Below, one piece after another: positions 44,851 to 57,933 of a DNA stretch of 64,000 nt (position 1 is its first letter; each line of letters begins with the position of its first letter). The notes beneath the pieces are model-generated. The model was not told where the DNA came from. It ran no database searches and saw only the letters and a program-made list of their open reading frames with translations. Both the position numbers and the translations under genes were made by a program. The stretch covers positions 168,934,275 to 168,998,274 of the forward strand of contig NC_133647.1 in the NCBI RefSeq assembly GCF_009905375.1. The letters run 5' to 3'. This DNA is from Apium graveolens. Its lineage: Eukaryota > Streptophyta > Magnoliopsida > Apiales > Apiaceae.

Positions 44851-47466
44851 CCATGGGAGTTTTTGCAGATGTGCAATCCATTAGATCAAACTTCTTTAAA
44901 AGATCAAAAATATATTTAGTTTAACTAATGAATATTCCATCACTAACTTGCTTAACTTGTAAACCAAGAAAGTAAGTTAATTCTCCCATTATACTCATTT
45001 CATACTTGCTTTGCATCAGTTTGGCAAACTTTTTACAAAGTTTCTCATCTGTAGAGCCAAAAATAATATCATCTACATAAATTTGAACAAGTATGCTAGT
45101 GCCATTAACATTTCTGAAAAATAAAGTTTTATCTACAGTACCTCTTGTGAAGTGATTTTCCAAAAGGAACTTTGATAAAGTGTCATACCAGGATCTAGGT
45201 GCTTGCTTCAGTCCATAAAGTGCTTTCAGTAGATAATAGACATACTCTGGGAAATTTGGATCTTCAAAGCCAGGAGGTTGACTTACATACACTTCTTCCT
45301 CCAAATCTCCATTCAGAAAGGCACTTTTGACATCCATTTGATAGACCTTGAAATTGGCATGGGCTGCATAGGCTAAGAAGATTCTGATGGCTTCAAGTCT
45401 TGCAACAGGAGCAAATATTTCATCAAAATCTATCCCTTCTTGCTGACAATAGCCTTTAGCAACCAATCTTGCTTTGTTCCTTACTACTATGCCATTTTCA
45501 TCCATCTTGTTTCTGAATACCCATTTGGTGTCTATTGGATTCTTTCCTGTAGGCTTGGGTACCAGCTTCCATACTTTATTCCTTTCAAATTGGTTTAGCT
45601 CCTCCTGCATAGCTAAAATCCAATCAGGATCTAACAAGGCTTCTTCTACCTTCTTTGGTTCTTCCTTAGACAGGAAGCTGCTATATAGACATTCTTCTTG
45701 AGTTGCTCTCCTGGTTTGAACTCTGGAAGAAACATCACCAATAATCAGTTCAAAGGGGTGATCTTTTGTCCATTTCCTTGGTTGAGGTAGATTAGCTCTA
45801 GATGAAGAGACCTCAATGTTGTCTTGATGTGTGATTGAGTTTTGATTGCTAGAAACTCTCCCTGAGTTTGTGGATCTTTGATTTGAGATAGGGGTACTTT
45901 CTATGGGTGATCTGCCTTGACTTCCTGCTCCTTTTGATAACCCGATGGATGGTGAATTTTGAGTACCGACGGATGAGGCAGGTTGTCTTCCGATGGATAA
46001 TACAGATTGCCTTCCGATGGATGAAGCATTATGTAACTCGACGGATGTTGAGTTTTGTGCTTCATTTGTGGTAGATTTGTCTGCATTATCCTTAGACACT
46101 ATTTCTTGATCACTTTCATCACTGACCATCTCAACATTGTCGAATTTGAGGCTCTCATGGTAATCTCCATCTTTTAGTCCTTTAATCTTTTTGTCATCAA
46201 ACACAACATGTATAGATTCAACAATAATGTTGATTCTTAGATTGTAGACTCTATATGCTTTACCAACAACATATCCAACAAAAATTCCTTCATCTGCTTT
46301 AGCATCATACTTCCCATTTTGATCAGTTTGATTTCTCATAATATAGCATTTATAGCCAAAGACATGAAGAAAGTTTAGAGTTGGCTTTTTGTTCTTGAAC
46401 AATTGATAAGGTGTCATGCATCTTGCTTGATTAATCAGAGAGATGTTCTGAGTGTAGCATGCAGTGTTTACAGCTTCAGCCCAGAAATATGTTGGTAATT
46501 TTGATTCTTCAAGCATTGTCCTTGCAGCTTCAATAAGAGATCTATTCTTTCTTTCCAATTCTCCATTCTGTTGTGGAGTCCTTGCTTCTGAAAACTCATG
46601 CAAGATCCCATTTTCCTCACAAAATGCTCTCATAACATAGTTCTTGAACTCAGTTCCATTGTCACTCCTGATTCTTCTAACTTTGAAATCAGGGTGATTG
46701 TTAACTTGCCTTATGTGATTGATGATGATTTCACTAGCCTCATCTTTGGACTTTAGGAAATAGGTCCAAGAGAACTTTGAGAAATCATCTACAATTACCA
46801 GGCAAAATCTTTTCTTTGAAATTGATAATATATTGACTGGTCCAAACAAATCCATGTGAAGCAGTTGCAGAGGCTCTTCAATTGCTGAATCAAGTTTCTT
46901 CCTGAATGATGCTTTAATCTGCTTCCCTTTTTGGCAGGCATCACACAGTCCATCCTTTGTAAACTCCACCAGAGGAATGCCTCTAACTAGCTCTTTCTTT
47001 ACCAGCTCATTCATGGTCTTGAAGTTCAAATGGGATAGCTTCTTGTGCCATAGCCAACTTTCATCTTGACTTGCTTTACTAAGAAGACAAGTTACAGATT
47101 CTGATTTAGTTGAGTTGAAGTCAGCTAGGTACACATTTCCTCTTCTCACACCAGTGAGAACCACTTTGTTTTGATTATTAATCACAACACAGGTTTCTTT
47201 GTTGAAGGTTACTGAGTTGCCTTTGTCACAAAGCTGGCTGATACTCAACAGATTGTGTTTGAGACCATCCACTAAGGCAACTTCTTCAATGATGACATTG
47301 TCCTTTGAAATCAAGCCATAACCCACAGTATAACCTTTGTTGTCATCTCCAAAAGTGATACTTGGGCCAGCTCCCTCTTCAAACTCTGTGAGCAGGGTAG
47401 AATCACCAGTCATGTGTCTTGAACAGCCACTATCCAAGTACCAAAGATTCCTTCTGTTTCCCTGCA
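44851..47466 (-). pseudogene. Copia pol of element A, N-terminal three quarters
   Basis: Open from the splice-acceptor-like site at 47462-47467 ([21 protein letters not shown]) through GAG-pre-integrase ([19 protein letters not shown]), integrase ([26 protein letters not shown] with the glutamate kept), linker and RT ([25 protein letters not shown]). It ends at a TAA at 44921-44923 where the family has CAA (ISQTKYIF). It then reaches the element B insertion at 44851, whose target duplication ccatg is its last five bases. The remainder is at 28339-29058. Confidence 0.9.
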
Positions 47467-47479
47467 CACATCAAAATCA

Positions 47480-49735
47480 AATCAAGTTGATTTTGGTACC
47501 CAAGTTTCCTTGGGTCCTGCCTTGTTAGCTTTCTTCTTCTGTTTCTTAGGTCTTAACTCATTTGACTTAGGAATTTCAGATTCTTCCTTAGTCATTTGGG
47601 CTGGGCCTTTGAAACCACTAGATGCAACAGAATTATCATGCATGTTATGGCTAACAGGAAATGGATGCTTGGTGCAAACATGTTATTCCAGTAAGGCATG
47701 CTAAATGGCATTTGAGGCATATTGTATGCATCATAATATGGATTAGGTGCAAATGGCATATTAGCAAACTGTGCATTCATGTTCTGTGTAGGCATAGCAT
47801 TAACAGGCATGGGAGGCATGGCATTCATGTTAGAGAATTGAGGCTGAACAGACATGGGAGTAGGCATGGCAGATTTGCAATTAACAGATAAATGATTTAC
47901 ACTACCACACTTGACACATATTTTTCTAGGAGCATATTTTTCAGGTGTGTAGTTATTGTGTTTGTTAATCCCTACTTTACCATTCCTATTGTTTTTCCTT
48001 TTAGTCTCTGTTTTTACCTCTATCTTCTCAAGTCTGTCACTTAACTGTTTGACAGTCATGTGACCAACATTAGCCTTCTTCCCTTTCTTGGCTTGACTTG
48101 ACTCTCCTGGAACAAAGTTCTTGGAAACAGACCCATACTTATCATTTAGCTTGGTTAATTTGGCTTTGCTAATGGGTTTGCTTACAGCCGACGGATGAGG
48201 ATTTTTATCATTTGACGGATAACACTTTTTGTTATCCGACGGATAACACTTTTTGTTATCCGACGAATAGTCCTCATCATCCGTCGAGTCTACATCTGTC
48301 AGCAACCCATCTACCAAAATAGGTTCTAGTTTCTCCTTATTCTTTTTCCAGGCTTCATCACAAAAAGACTCAATTCCTTGAACCTTGGTGATTTGAGCAT
48401 GAACATCTCTGGATGTTTTCCATACTTTAATCACCTCTTGTTCACGATTGAGCTGCTTCTTTAAAATTTCTTCCTTTTTCAAGGACTCAGTTAATTCCTC
48501 CTTGGCAATTCTACACTCAAGTTTTAGTTTCTCAAACTCAACAAACTGAGACTCAAGCACATTATTCCTCTCACTCAAAAACAAGTTGTTTTATTTGATT
48601 TTAGTATTTTCTTTAGTGAGGGACTTAAGTGTAACACGCAAATGATACAATTCTGTAGACATGTCATTTATTGCATCATTACACTCAGCTTTAGATAAAT
48701 GTGCAAGGTTTGTAGTGATTACCTGATTGCTTGAGGAACTTGTCTCTATTTCATCAGACTTGGCCATAAGGGCTAGATTGACATAGCTGACATCTTCATC
48801 TTCATCCAAGCCATCAGCTGCCCAGTCATTCTCTTGTGTAATAAAAGCCCTTTCCTTTTGTTTATGTAGATCAAAGTATTTTTGCTTGTAATCTACAGAC
48901 TCAAATCTTTTCTTACTGGAATCTGACTTTTTACACTCATTTGCAAAATGCCCTGCAAAGCCACATTTGAAACGCTTGAATTTTGATTTATCCACCATGT
49001 TTCTATTTGGCCTGGCAGCTCCAAAGTTCTTCTTGAACTTGAGCTTGGCAAATCTTCTTGAAAGGAATGCTAGGTGCTCATCAATGTCCTCCATGTCATC
49101 TTGGCTCAATGAATCTTCATTTTCTGCAGCTAGCCCTTTACCCTTGCTTTCACAGGCCTTTGAAGTTGATTCCACAGCTTCCATCTTCACTTTTTTCTCC
49201 TTTTCCAGATCAGCAACTAGTGCAATGGATCCTCCTTTCTTCTTTCCTCTTTCCATTCTTTCATCCTGCTCTATTTCAAGCTCATAAGTCTTCAGAATGC
49301 CATACAGTCTCTCCAAAGTTAACTCCTTATAATCTTGTGAGTTTCTCAATGAGACTGTCATTGGTTTCCATTCCTTTGGAAGAGATCTGAGAAATTTTAG
49401 ATTGGAGTCTTTAGTCTGATAGACTCTTCCATGCAATTTAAGAGCATTTAGTAGCTTTTGGAATCTACTAAAAATGTCAGTGAGTGACTCACTTTCTTCA
49501 ATGTGAAAATGCTCATATTGCTGAATCAGGAGCTGCATTTTATTTTCTCTTACTTGCTCAGTACCATCACAGATTATCTGTATTGTCCCAAATTTCCTTG
49601 GCAGTCTTGCAGTTGATAATGTTATCAAACATGTCTGCATCAACACCATTGAACAGAATGTTCATGGCCTTTTTATCTTTCCTGACTTGTTCAATATCAG
49701 GATCAGACCATTCATGCCTTGGCTTTGGAACAGAT
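47480..49735 (-). pseudogene. Copia gag of element A, main part
   Basis: Same architecture as the element B gag, with four visible lesions. A two-base deletion near 49587 (attgtccc versus attgtgtccc) shifts the frame in the capsid region. A TAA near 48588 replaces a GAA codon. A one-base deletion near 47664 (aaatggatg versus aaatggcatg) shifts the tail. The first cysteine of the zinc knuckle is arginine (RFKCGFAGHFANEC). Gypsy#2 is inserted at 49735/49736, with duplication cagat at 49731-49735. Confidence 0.88.
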
Positions 49736-52700
49736 TGTAACACTCCCAAATCCGGGGTCGGGGATCCGGGTTGTCACGAGTTCCATTTCCCTTAATAACA
49801 CCCAATCTTAATAATTAATCAACTACTCTGTACTGTGACCCCACAATAAACACACACACCACAAGTTATAGTCTCAGAGATGAACATCAAAAAAATAATC
49901 ACAAGTCATTTTATTCCACAATTATCTGCCAATACACCTTAAAATGTTTTCTGAATAAATTTACATTTTCTTTGCCATTATTACAATTCATATTATACAT
50001 GAGTCTGGTACATCAAAAGTTGAAAGCCTAGCCTACTGGTAGTTCCTACCTCAGCTACAGCGGCATCAACGCTTCCCGAAGACTGCAGAACGTTTTCTAA
50101 CCGCTTGCGAATCGGGAGCTTGGTCATGTTCATCTTGTCTATCTGATGTTGTGTGATGAAAGAAGAAGGCAAGGGTGACCGACAAGCCCACCAAAATAAT
50201 ATATAATATGATTAACAATATATGAGCCTTCTCATAGTACTCATGAAAGTCTTGGTCAAAAGAAATGAACCAAGTTGATATCTTAATGCGATGAAGTCGC
50301 AAAATATTCAGTATATATACATATATACTTTTCAAAATCTTGGAAGTCCTCTTCCATGCATAATATACACAAAGTTCCAGTTTATAACTGTATATAAAAA
50401 AAATATCGTTGCAAGGTGATCTCATATATCTAACCTTGTCTCAACGTTTTTCTGAAAGTCTCTGTCATTCATAAGACAACCATTAACTAGATATAAGTTT
50501 AAAACGGTGAAGTTACAAGATACTCCAATATACTTATATCTTTTCCAAATACTACTTGAACTACCACCGTTCAAGTTATAATTAATTTCAAAAGTTCATC
50601 ACATAGATGAGACTACAAGACCAGATTTGAATAGATTAAATCTTTTAAAATATCATCAAAATACAATGAAGTTACGAGATACTTCATTTGATGCAAACAT
50701 CATTTTGAAAACTTGACCCGGCCAACACTCAACAATCGCCCAACCGTAGCCTTTCTATCGAAGTGCTCTGGGTAGTGTTGCAGAAATATCCAATTGGATG
50801 ATGAACTCATTACGGGAGTTTGCCGCGCCAGGAAGACCACTTACGATGATCAGTCGTAGTAGTGCAACCCCACCATTTTCTACATGTAGAGGAGAACCTG
50901 TCGGATTTACTTGTCAACCGAACACTGAACTCCTAAGGAATGGACCGCCTTAACGGAACTTCCAGGCCATTTGGGCCAATATAATAAGGCTGGGCCGGCG
51001 CTACTCGACCACTTACGCCACTCGTAGTTCAGATGAAATCCATGACTCTGAAACCGGGTTTGAACCGGCCCGGTTCGGTCCGAATTTTTTCCGGTTTCCG
51101 TACGAACCGGTCCCGAATGTGCGGTTCAAACCCGCACATTTGGCCGGCTCTATCCTCGACTCCCGGTTTTAGAAAATGTTTTCACCTTTGGGTCCTTGTA
51201 CTAAGGGTATATGCAAATTACCGCTATTCTCTAGCATAGGTATTATCAACTGAACCAACAGATATATATGGCAAGAATACGAAACAGGCATGCATATGTA
51301 CCATATCATATGCTACAATATATCGCAAGAATTTGCTAATATAACCATCATGCATCTATTACAAGATAATGCATATACAAGTGTATACATCACAACAACA
51401 GAACGGGTAGAAAACTTGCCTGAGCGACTGAGGGTTACGAATGGCTCGGGACGAGTCTGGTAACCTATAAACAACAAGTAAGTTGGAATTAAACCAAAGT
51501 CACTTGTAAATCTATACTATAACCAACTTAGACTCTAACGCTCGTTTTGCGCTTACTGATTCTCTTAAGTCACTAGAGTACCCTCGACTCCACCATTTAT
51601 AATAAATTAACCATTATGAGTTTTAAGGCGATTCTTTCGCGAGTACCTTACCAACTGCCTAATCCACTTAACACAATTGTTTCATACTCCAATTAGTCCT
51701 TTAAGGTCTTTAACCAAGGTTTCAAATTAAGGCGAGGGGTAATGATTCGTTCGCGAAACGTCGTTACTTAAAACGCCTGTTTCTCCTAAACCGTACATCG
51801 GAATCAAACGAACTACATATCAAAACGAAGCTCGTAACATGAACTATCTAAACATGGCAATGGTATAATCTAGCAGGGAGTTCTCGGGTCCAAATGTTAT
51901 GAACAAAAGCAGTCTAAAGTAAATCGGACATTACGACGGCTATGTTTACGCGATTTCCCAAATTTAAACCTTTCCAAATCCACCACAATTCAACCCCAAT
52001 TCACAACCCAATCAAAACTCCATCCAAACTACATTACAACAGCCCCAAATCAACTCATTATAATCAATTTACTTAATCCTAAAACTTGAATTTAAACTAT
52101 ACTACATTCTTTAATCAAATCATAAGATTTCAACATTCCAATCTCCACCATTCCAACCCAAACTCTTAAACAAACAAGTTTCAAGCTATTAATTACTCTA
52201 ACAACCAAAATCAACCTAATATACAAATTAAAGCTAGGGTTTGGAGATGATATACCTTCCTTGAAGTGGTGTGAGTAGCTAGGAAGCCTTAGGAAGCCTT
52301 GAGGAGTCTTAGGAAAGCTTGGATCTTAAAGGAAAAGCAAGAAAAATCAAGTTAAAAACCTTGAAATCACTATTCATTGTCTTCTTCATTGATTTATTGG
52401 AGAATATAGAGAATTAATGGGATGCTTAAACTCATAATATAGCCATATCTATGCATAAGGAACACTAGGGAATTATCTTACCAATTTAGGAGGCTTGGGT
52501 CTTGGATTTTGAAAATTTTCCCTTTGAAAACTAGGAAAAGCCGAGAGCAATGTTCTTGGTGATGAAAATAAAATTTTATTTTGATGAAAAAATGATTTGC
52601 TTGGCTTGGTGGATGTAGTTTTGGTTTTTTTTAGTTAATTACCTTTTTAGCCTTAAACTTTGTGTGGTTCTAATTCAACCACATTTCCTTCCTTCCTTTG

Positions 52701-53212
52701 TCATGCTTATGTCATCATGTGGTGTCATCCTTCCCTCTTTGTCCTCTTCTCATTGGTTGGATGACATCATCCCCTCTAATCTCTTTGATTAACTTCCTAA
52801 TTGTTTGCCTAATGACCGCTGATCTGTTATACGGTTCGCTTAACTTTCGTGTTCGTTTATCGTTTGAGGGATCATACCCGGGATCTTATTACTTAGGTTC
52901 CCTTAACCTTTCTCAATACATTATATTCCTTTTTATGATCCTTTCTTATAATCCTTTAATTTAAATCCTTTTTACCCTGTTACCTTATACTCAATTCTTT
53001 CCGTATCTAGTGGATTTTCCGGGAAAAATCAAAGTATTCGGAATTGGATTCTGACGATCCTTACATACACTTATATACCATATAGAGTACTAATAAAATC
53101 TCAGAATATCCATAACAGAATCCCCACATAGTGGGGCATGAAAAGTTTTCTCATTCAGCAAAAACACTATTCATAAGGGTTTCAAAAATTTCCAAAAATT
53201 GGGGTTATTACA
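49736..53212 (-). repeat. 3' LTR of gypsy#2 with an internal replacement
   Basis: 3,477 bp, plus-strand edges tgtaacactccc and ...ggggttattaca. Compared with the 5' LTR it lacks about 860 bp (equivalent of 60286-61145), replaced by about 97 bp of foreign foldback sequence at 51055-51151. The rest is closely similar to the other LTR. Confidence 0.92.
51055..51151. mobile_element. Foldback fragment, possibly the end of a hAT transposon
   Basis: GC-rich insert in AT-rich LTR. Outer inverted repeat cgggtttgaaccg (51055-51067) and cggttcaaacccg (51122-51134), plus an inner hairpin aatgtgcgg...ccgcacatt. Its right edge is ggccggctcta; read in complement it begins TAGAGCCGGCC, resembling plant hAT terminal repeats, and gaaccgg/cggttcgg words are typical of hAT subterminal DNA. 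No 8-bp duplication is visible because the flank was deleted. The assignment is tentative. Confidence 0.4.
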
Positions 53213-53227
53213 GTCTCCCCTCCTTAA
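53213..53227 (-). other. Polypurine tract of gypsy#2
   Basis: The minus strand TTAAGGAGGGGAGAC is identical to that of gypsy#1 and touches the 3' LTR start. Confidence 0.9.
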
Positions 53228-56200
53228 AAGGATTCCGTCCCGGAATCAGATAGAAAATGAATAGGGATACTCTCTTAGCATTGCACTTTCTAACTCTCGA
53301 GTAAATTTTCCCACATTGTGGTCCTACCACCAACTCTGCCTAGTTTAATAACCCTTCTCCTAAGCACTTGTTCCTTTTCACTCTCTAACCCTTCCTGGTT
53401 GCTCCATATAGGTTACGTCTGGTTGCATGTCTATGCGCTCATATGCCCCTATTTATCTGGCATCCGAATTACACTTCCTTAACATTGATACGTGAAACAC
53501 GTTATGACTTGCTACATGTTCTGGGGTAAGGCTAGCTCATATGCTAACTTCCCAAAACGTCTTTATATATCCAAGGGTCCAACAATTGGTGGACTTAGCT
53601 TTCCTTTCTTTCCGAATCTCATTAACCCCTTCCAAGGGAATACCTATAACAACACTAGGTCCCCTAATTCCCATTCCTTGTCCTTTCGTGTCAAATCAAC
53701 ATACTTCTTATGTCCATCTTGGGCTACTACCAGCCGTCCTCTGATTAAATTTATTAAATCCTTGGTCCTTTGGACCACTGCTGGTCCGAGTATCTTGCGC
53801 TCTACAACTTCATCCTAACATAAGGGAGATCGACATTGTCTTCCCTCAAGGATCTCATAAGGCGATATCTCGATAATGACATATGATCTATTGTCGTAAG
53901 ATAACTCAATCCGCGTTAAGTGATCATTCCAAATTCTTTCAAGGCTATTGCATGGAATTTTATCACAGCTTCTAGCACTATAGCTTTGGCGTCTCAATAC
54001 CCATTCTTTTCCAGTTCGTAATCGCCACTACCTTTCGTTCCTAATATTATACTGGTTATACTTTTGCTCGTTAGCGTTCTATAACCTTTTAATAACCACG
54101 TCAACCTTAGTATCACGAATGTGTTTCCATTCCGAATACTACCACAACTTTATTACTCCTTTTTCAGCTGTTTCTATTTCCCAAAGTTTGATCAATCATA
54201 TAGAAGTAAATGAATTTGTTGAGAGATCACTATGATCATGAACACTTGTTATATCGCATAGTTAGTACAGAAGGTGGCCAACCTTTAGTACTTGACAAGC
54301 AATTAAACAATAGATGGTATCCTACTAGGCTTCTATCACACAGATAAATAGTCATTCGGCAATACCTCCCCTTCTGGAAGGGTTGTTCTTCTCAGCTTAC
54401 ATGAAATGAAAAGAAGAGAAAAGAACGAACTGAAGAGAATTGTATATTCGTAAAAATTTTATTGCCATAAAATATCTAGCTTGGAATCTACCTCTGAACT
54501 ATAGAGGTTTGTCATAGGAGAACAAAATATATGTGTATATATATCAAGTATTATCGCATTGCATTTCACATGCTTAATATTTATTATTCCACCCATCATT
54601 CTACGGACCCATGCTCTTCCTCGAGCTTATACTCAATCACCTTTGAAACTCCCTCGACATCGAAAATCGAATCTGGAATCTCATTTTATACATCATCGTT
54701 AATATAATTTTATGCTTGCACCACAACCTTCCTCGTATAGTAATACGACTCTCTATTGATAAGAAAGAATAAATATTCAATAGGTAGATACTCTACTTAA
54801 TTAGTCTATCAATGATAACTTATACACTACCACGACCCGATTAGTGGTACTCAATCTCAACACCCATTCCAATATAACTCTCACGGTTGTAATCAGCTCA
54901 TTACTCGCAGAATCATTGATGCCTTACTATGGCCCACCACTGACCTACTGTAGTCATTCATTTTCCATAAAGTCTTAATAGCTAACCATACGGAGTCCAT
55001 ACATCTCGTATCTAATTCTTCTAAGGAGGTAACATGATCACCGTTCATGATTCATGAAGAACACTCCTGAACTTGACGTACTTTCATGACATGAAGTAGA
55101 TAAAATTGCAGAAGAGTTTCAGTTAAAGCAACGATAGCAGGTTAATACCATTCTTAATCGTATGCCTTTAACTGAAGACTTAACTCAAAGGTTCGTTTAG
55201 TCTTTTTTTGAAATATGGTCCTGCATTACTCCCAAGATAGGACCTTCTAAGATAGATAGCCCGCTCATGGCGATTACACGAATTAAACCTTTACCAACTA
55301 CTATTACGGTTGGGTATTGCACAGTCATCAGAAGGAATGTCAATCTTCCAAACCATAATACCATCTTCATGGCTTTAACCATTATCATTGTATTCTTCTG
55401 GCACGAGCGCCGATAATTATCCTTTTACCTTTAAAGTGTCGGCCACCTCTTTGGCCTTTCCTGATAGTAAAATTTCCTTACAGTCAATGTCATTTTAACC
55501 ACCTCCAAATAATTTTCTATCTCATTTCAATCACAGCTTATGTGAAGATGTTTTCCTTAAAGTCTGATGAGTAAAAATAAAAAAAATTATCACCATTTTT
55601 CCATAAGTTATTGCCTCAGTCTTTAGAGGTTAATCACTGTCACGACTGACTTTTAATCATACTTAGAACATCTTTTTATCTTAAGTCCTAATTGCCCTGA
55701 ACAATTTCGACCATTACTGGTTCGATCCATACTTTCTCGTGGTTTAACACGTGCCCCACTTGGCATCATTATAATTACGTCATATTTTCTTTATCAACAT
55801 TTCTATTCTTGAGAATTTTGAGTATTACCTTTCTCCTTGTAAAACCTCTAAGGTTATCCTTGAATCGTTCCTCCTGTATTCCCTAGATACAGGGCATATC
55901 GAAATACCCTTTACTAATACTAGAACCATTGTCTATATGCTTCTGAAAATTTCTCCACTGATTCTTAAAGGTTGTTATTACCTTAATCCTTTCCAATTCA
56001 TACTGTCAAAACTCATACTATCCCTATTAAGGGTGAAATGCCAACCTTTATGCATTCCCCTAGGATTCATTTTACGTTACCGATGTTCTATCCTTAATTC
56101 CACCTTTAAAAAAAAGTACATGCATCCTTCCATGGATAAATCAAGTCATATATCCCTGATAAGGGTGTCTTATTCAATCATTCCCACCTCGATAGTATAT

Positions 56201-57930
56201 GCCTAATTTCACAATAACATCCGTATTCAAAATGAGGTCAATCAATTATGGCCTTCAAAAGATAACAACGGTTATCTGCTTTTCTTTTCTAATTTGGTAA
56301 TGACAACAGGGATGTTCTGGAAGATATTGGTCGTGTTCAACGTGAACTTCTTCTTAATAATTCCGTATTTACTTTTGTTGTTTATCTCAACAGTCATCTT
56401 AATGTTGGGATATCTTTCATACCTGGCGTCTCCCTTTCTGGGTATCAAGCCACCGGTCTTACACTTCACATTCTTGAAGGTCACTTCCTTCATCCAATTT
56501 TCCTAATTTCTTACTTCCTTGTCTCCTCAGTCTATCTGCGTCTCGTTATTTATCCTTCGAACTATCTCAAGGTTTCCTCGAATCCTCCCAACTTACAGGG
56601 GATAAAATATATGTATCTCTTATACCTTCAACCAGCAATTTAACTCATGGTGAATCACCCTCATCCTGACGATTACATACTTTTCTATTTCTATTACTAC
56701 GAGTCTTTAGGGTTTCCTCAGACCCAACTCCCTTATCATTCCTCAAACTCTCTTGCCTTTATATTCCTTTCCACTTCAGTTTCTTTTTATTTTCCTTTCT
56801 CTTATCATTATTTCATGAACCAACCCAACATAAGCATCGATTTCAAACTTCCCGTCATTCTGGATTCGTGTCCTCAGAACGAATCTTGACAACTTTTACC
56901 ACTTAGATTCATAATTCATCATACTTTTCTGCCTTTGTTCTGTCTCTAAAGCTTTTACACTATCTCCATAACCTTGGGAAGTACTTTCCTAAAACAATTG
57001 ACTGAACTTAAATCAGTTTATTCTAACCTCTGGCTCCGTGCCTTTCTTGGTCTTTCACCAGCGGGTGGTCTCTCTCTTAGGAGGGTAAGTGACAAAAACA
57101 CTCTTTTGTGATTCGTCAATCATTTAGAATCTCAAATGATTCCTGTATTTCCTTTAGCCAGGCTCTTGCCTCGACTGGGTCAGCTTGTTCCTTGGAACTC
57201 TGAGAGCTTAGCGACTTAAAGGTCCTGAAAGAATTTCACACCACATTGTTTCCTCAAGGTGGTGGTTAGGGGTAAAAGTATAAGTTTTGTTTTAGGCAGG
57301 TCCATGGATTGCCCAATAGGAGTACCATTCCGGTTCTTCCTATCTTGCTCGACTTCTGTTTTCTCAGTCTAAATATTTCTTCCTACTCCCCATAATTGGG
57401 GTCATCTTTTTAATTTAAAATCTTCATTTTCCACTTCATTATATCTGGGTTCCTTATATCTTAATTGCGACCTCCCTGATTATCACATTCAAGGTTTGAC
57501 CCTAATCTTATTCCTTGTGGGGGCATATTACTTGGAAAAATTTTGAGAATCTCTGGATATTTGTCTTACTTACTTTGCTTAAGTCTTTCCCTCGTTCAGT
57601 CCTTGCACGATTGCAAATTATGAATTCTCAAGTTCTATAAACTTCATGACACCCTCTTAAGTGTTAATAGAGCAATTAACAATATGAACTCACCACGAAC
57701 TGATCTGAACTGAAATTAACGAATATATACATAACCATTGGTTCGAGGGTACAACAACTGAACATATTAAAGAGAATTACATCATTTGATCTGATCGCTT
57801 ATAACCCAAAAGTACTACCATAGATAATCATCTAGTCATTAAAACTAATCATCCATAACTTAGGCTAATCCTCCAAAAGCGGTGCTGCATGAAATTCTTG
57901 TCAGATTGTTCAGACTCTGCACACTATTAT
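53228..57930 (-). pseudogene. Remains of gypsy#2 gag-pol
   Basis: No long frame survives. Similarity to gypsy#1 can be followed by eye in patches. The chromodomain and integrase end lie at about 53240-53830. An integrase piece at 53815-53997 has IWNDHLTRIELSYDN and GRQCRSPL, against [15 protein letters not shown] and GRRCRSPL in gypsy#1. The RNase H/RT junction is near 55440-55570, a protease-side stretch near 56520-56560, and gag at about 56930-57260. The stretch 54000-55190 shows nothing I can place. Many indels and substitutions occur throughout, so no protein could be made. Confidence 0.75.
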
Positions 57931-57933
57931 GGA

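Noticed and set aside
50066..50425. 119-codon minus-strand frame with a hydrophobic end, repeated at 59297-59656
   Set aside because: It is in the LTR, near the putative intron end; gypsy#1 has no corresponding open frame. The repeat reflects LTR identity.
53492..53818. 108-codon plus-strand frame in gypsy#2
   Set aside because: Antisense shadow of the decayed integrase end; the same shadow exists at 17218-17496 in gypsy#1.
54000..55190. Possible host gene in the unplaced part of gypsy#2
   Set aside because: No open frame, splice pattern or domain seen; position between pol remnants makes decayed element DNA more likely.
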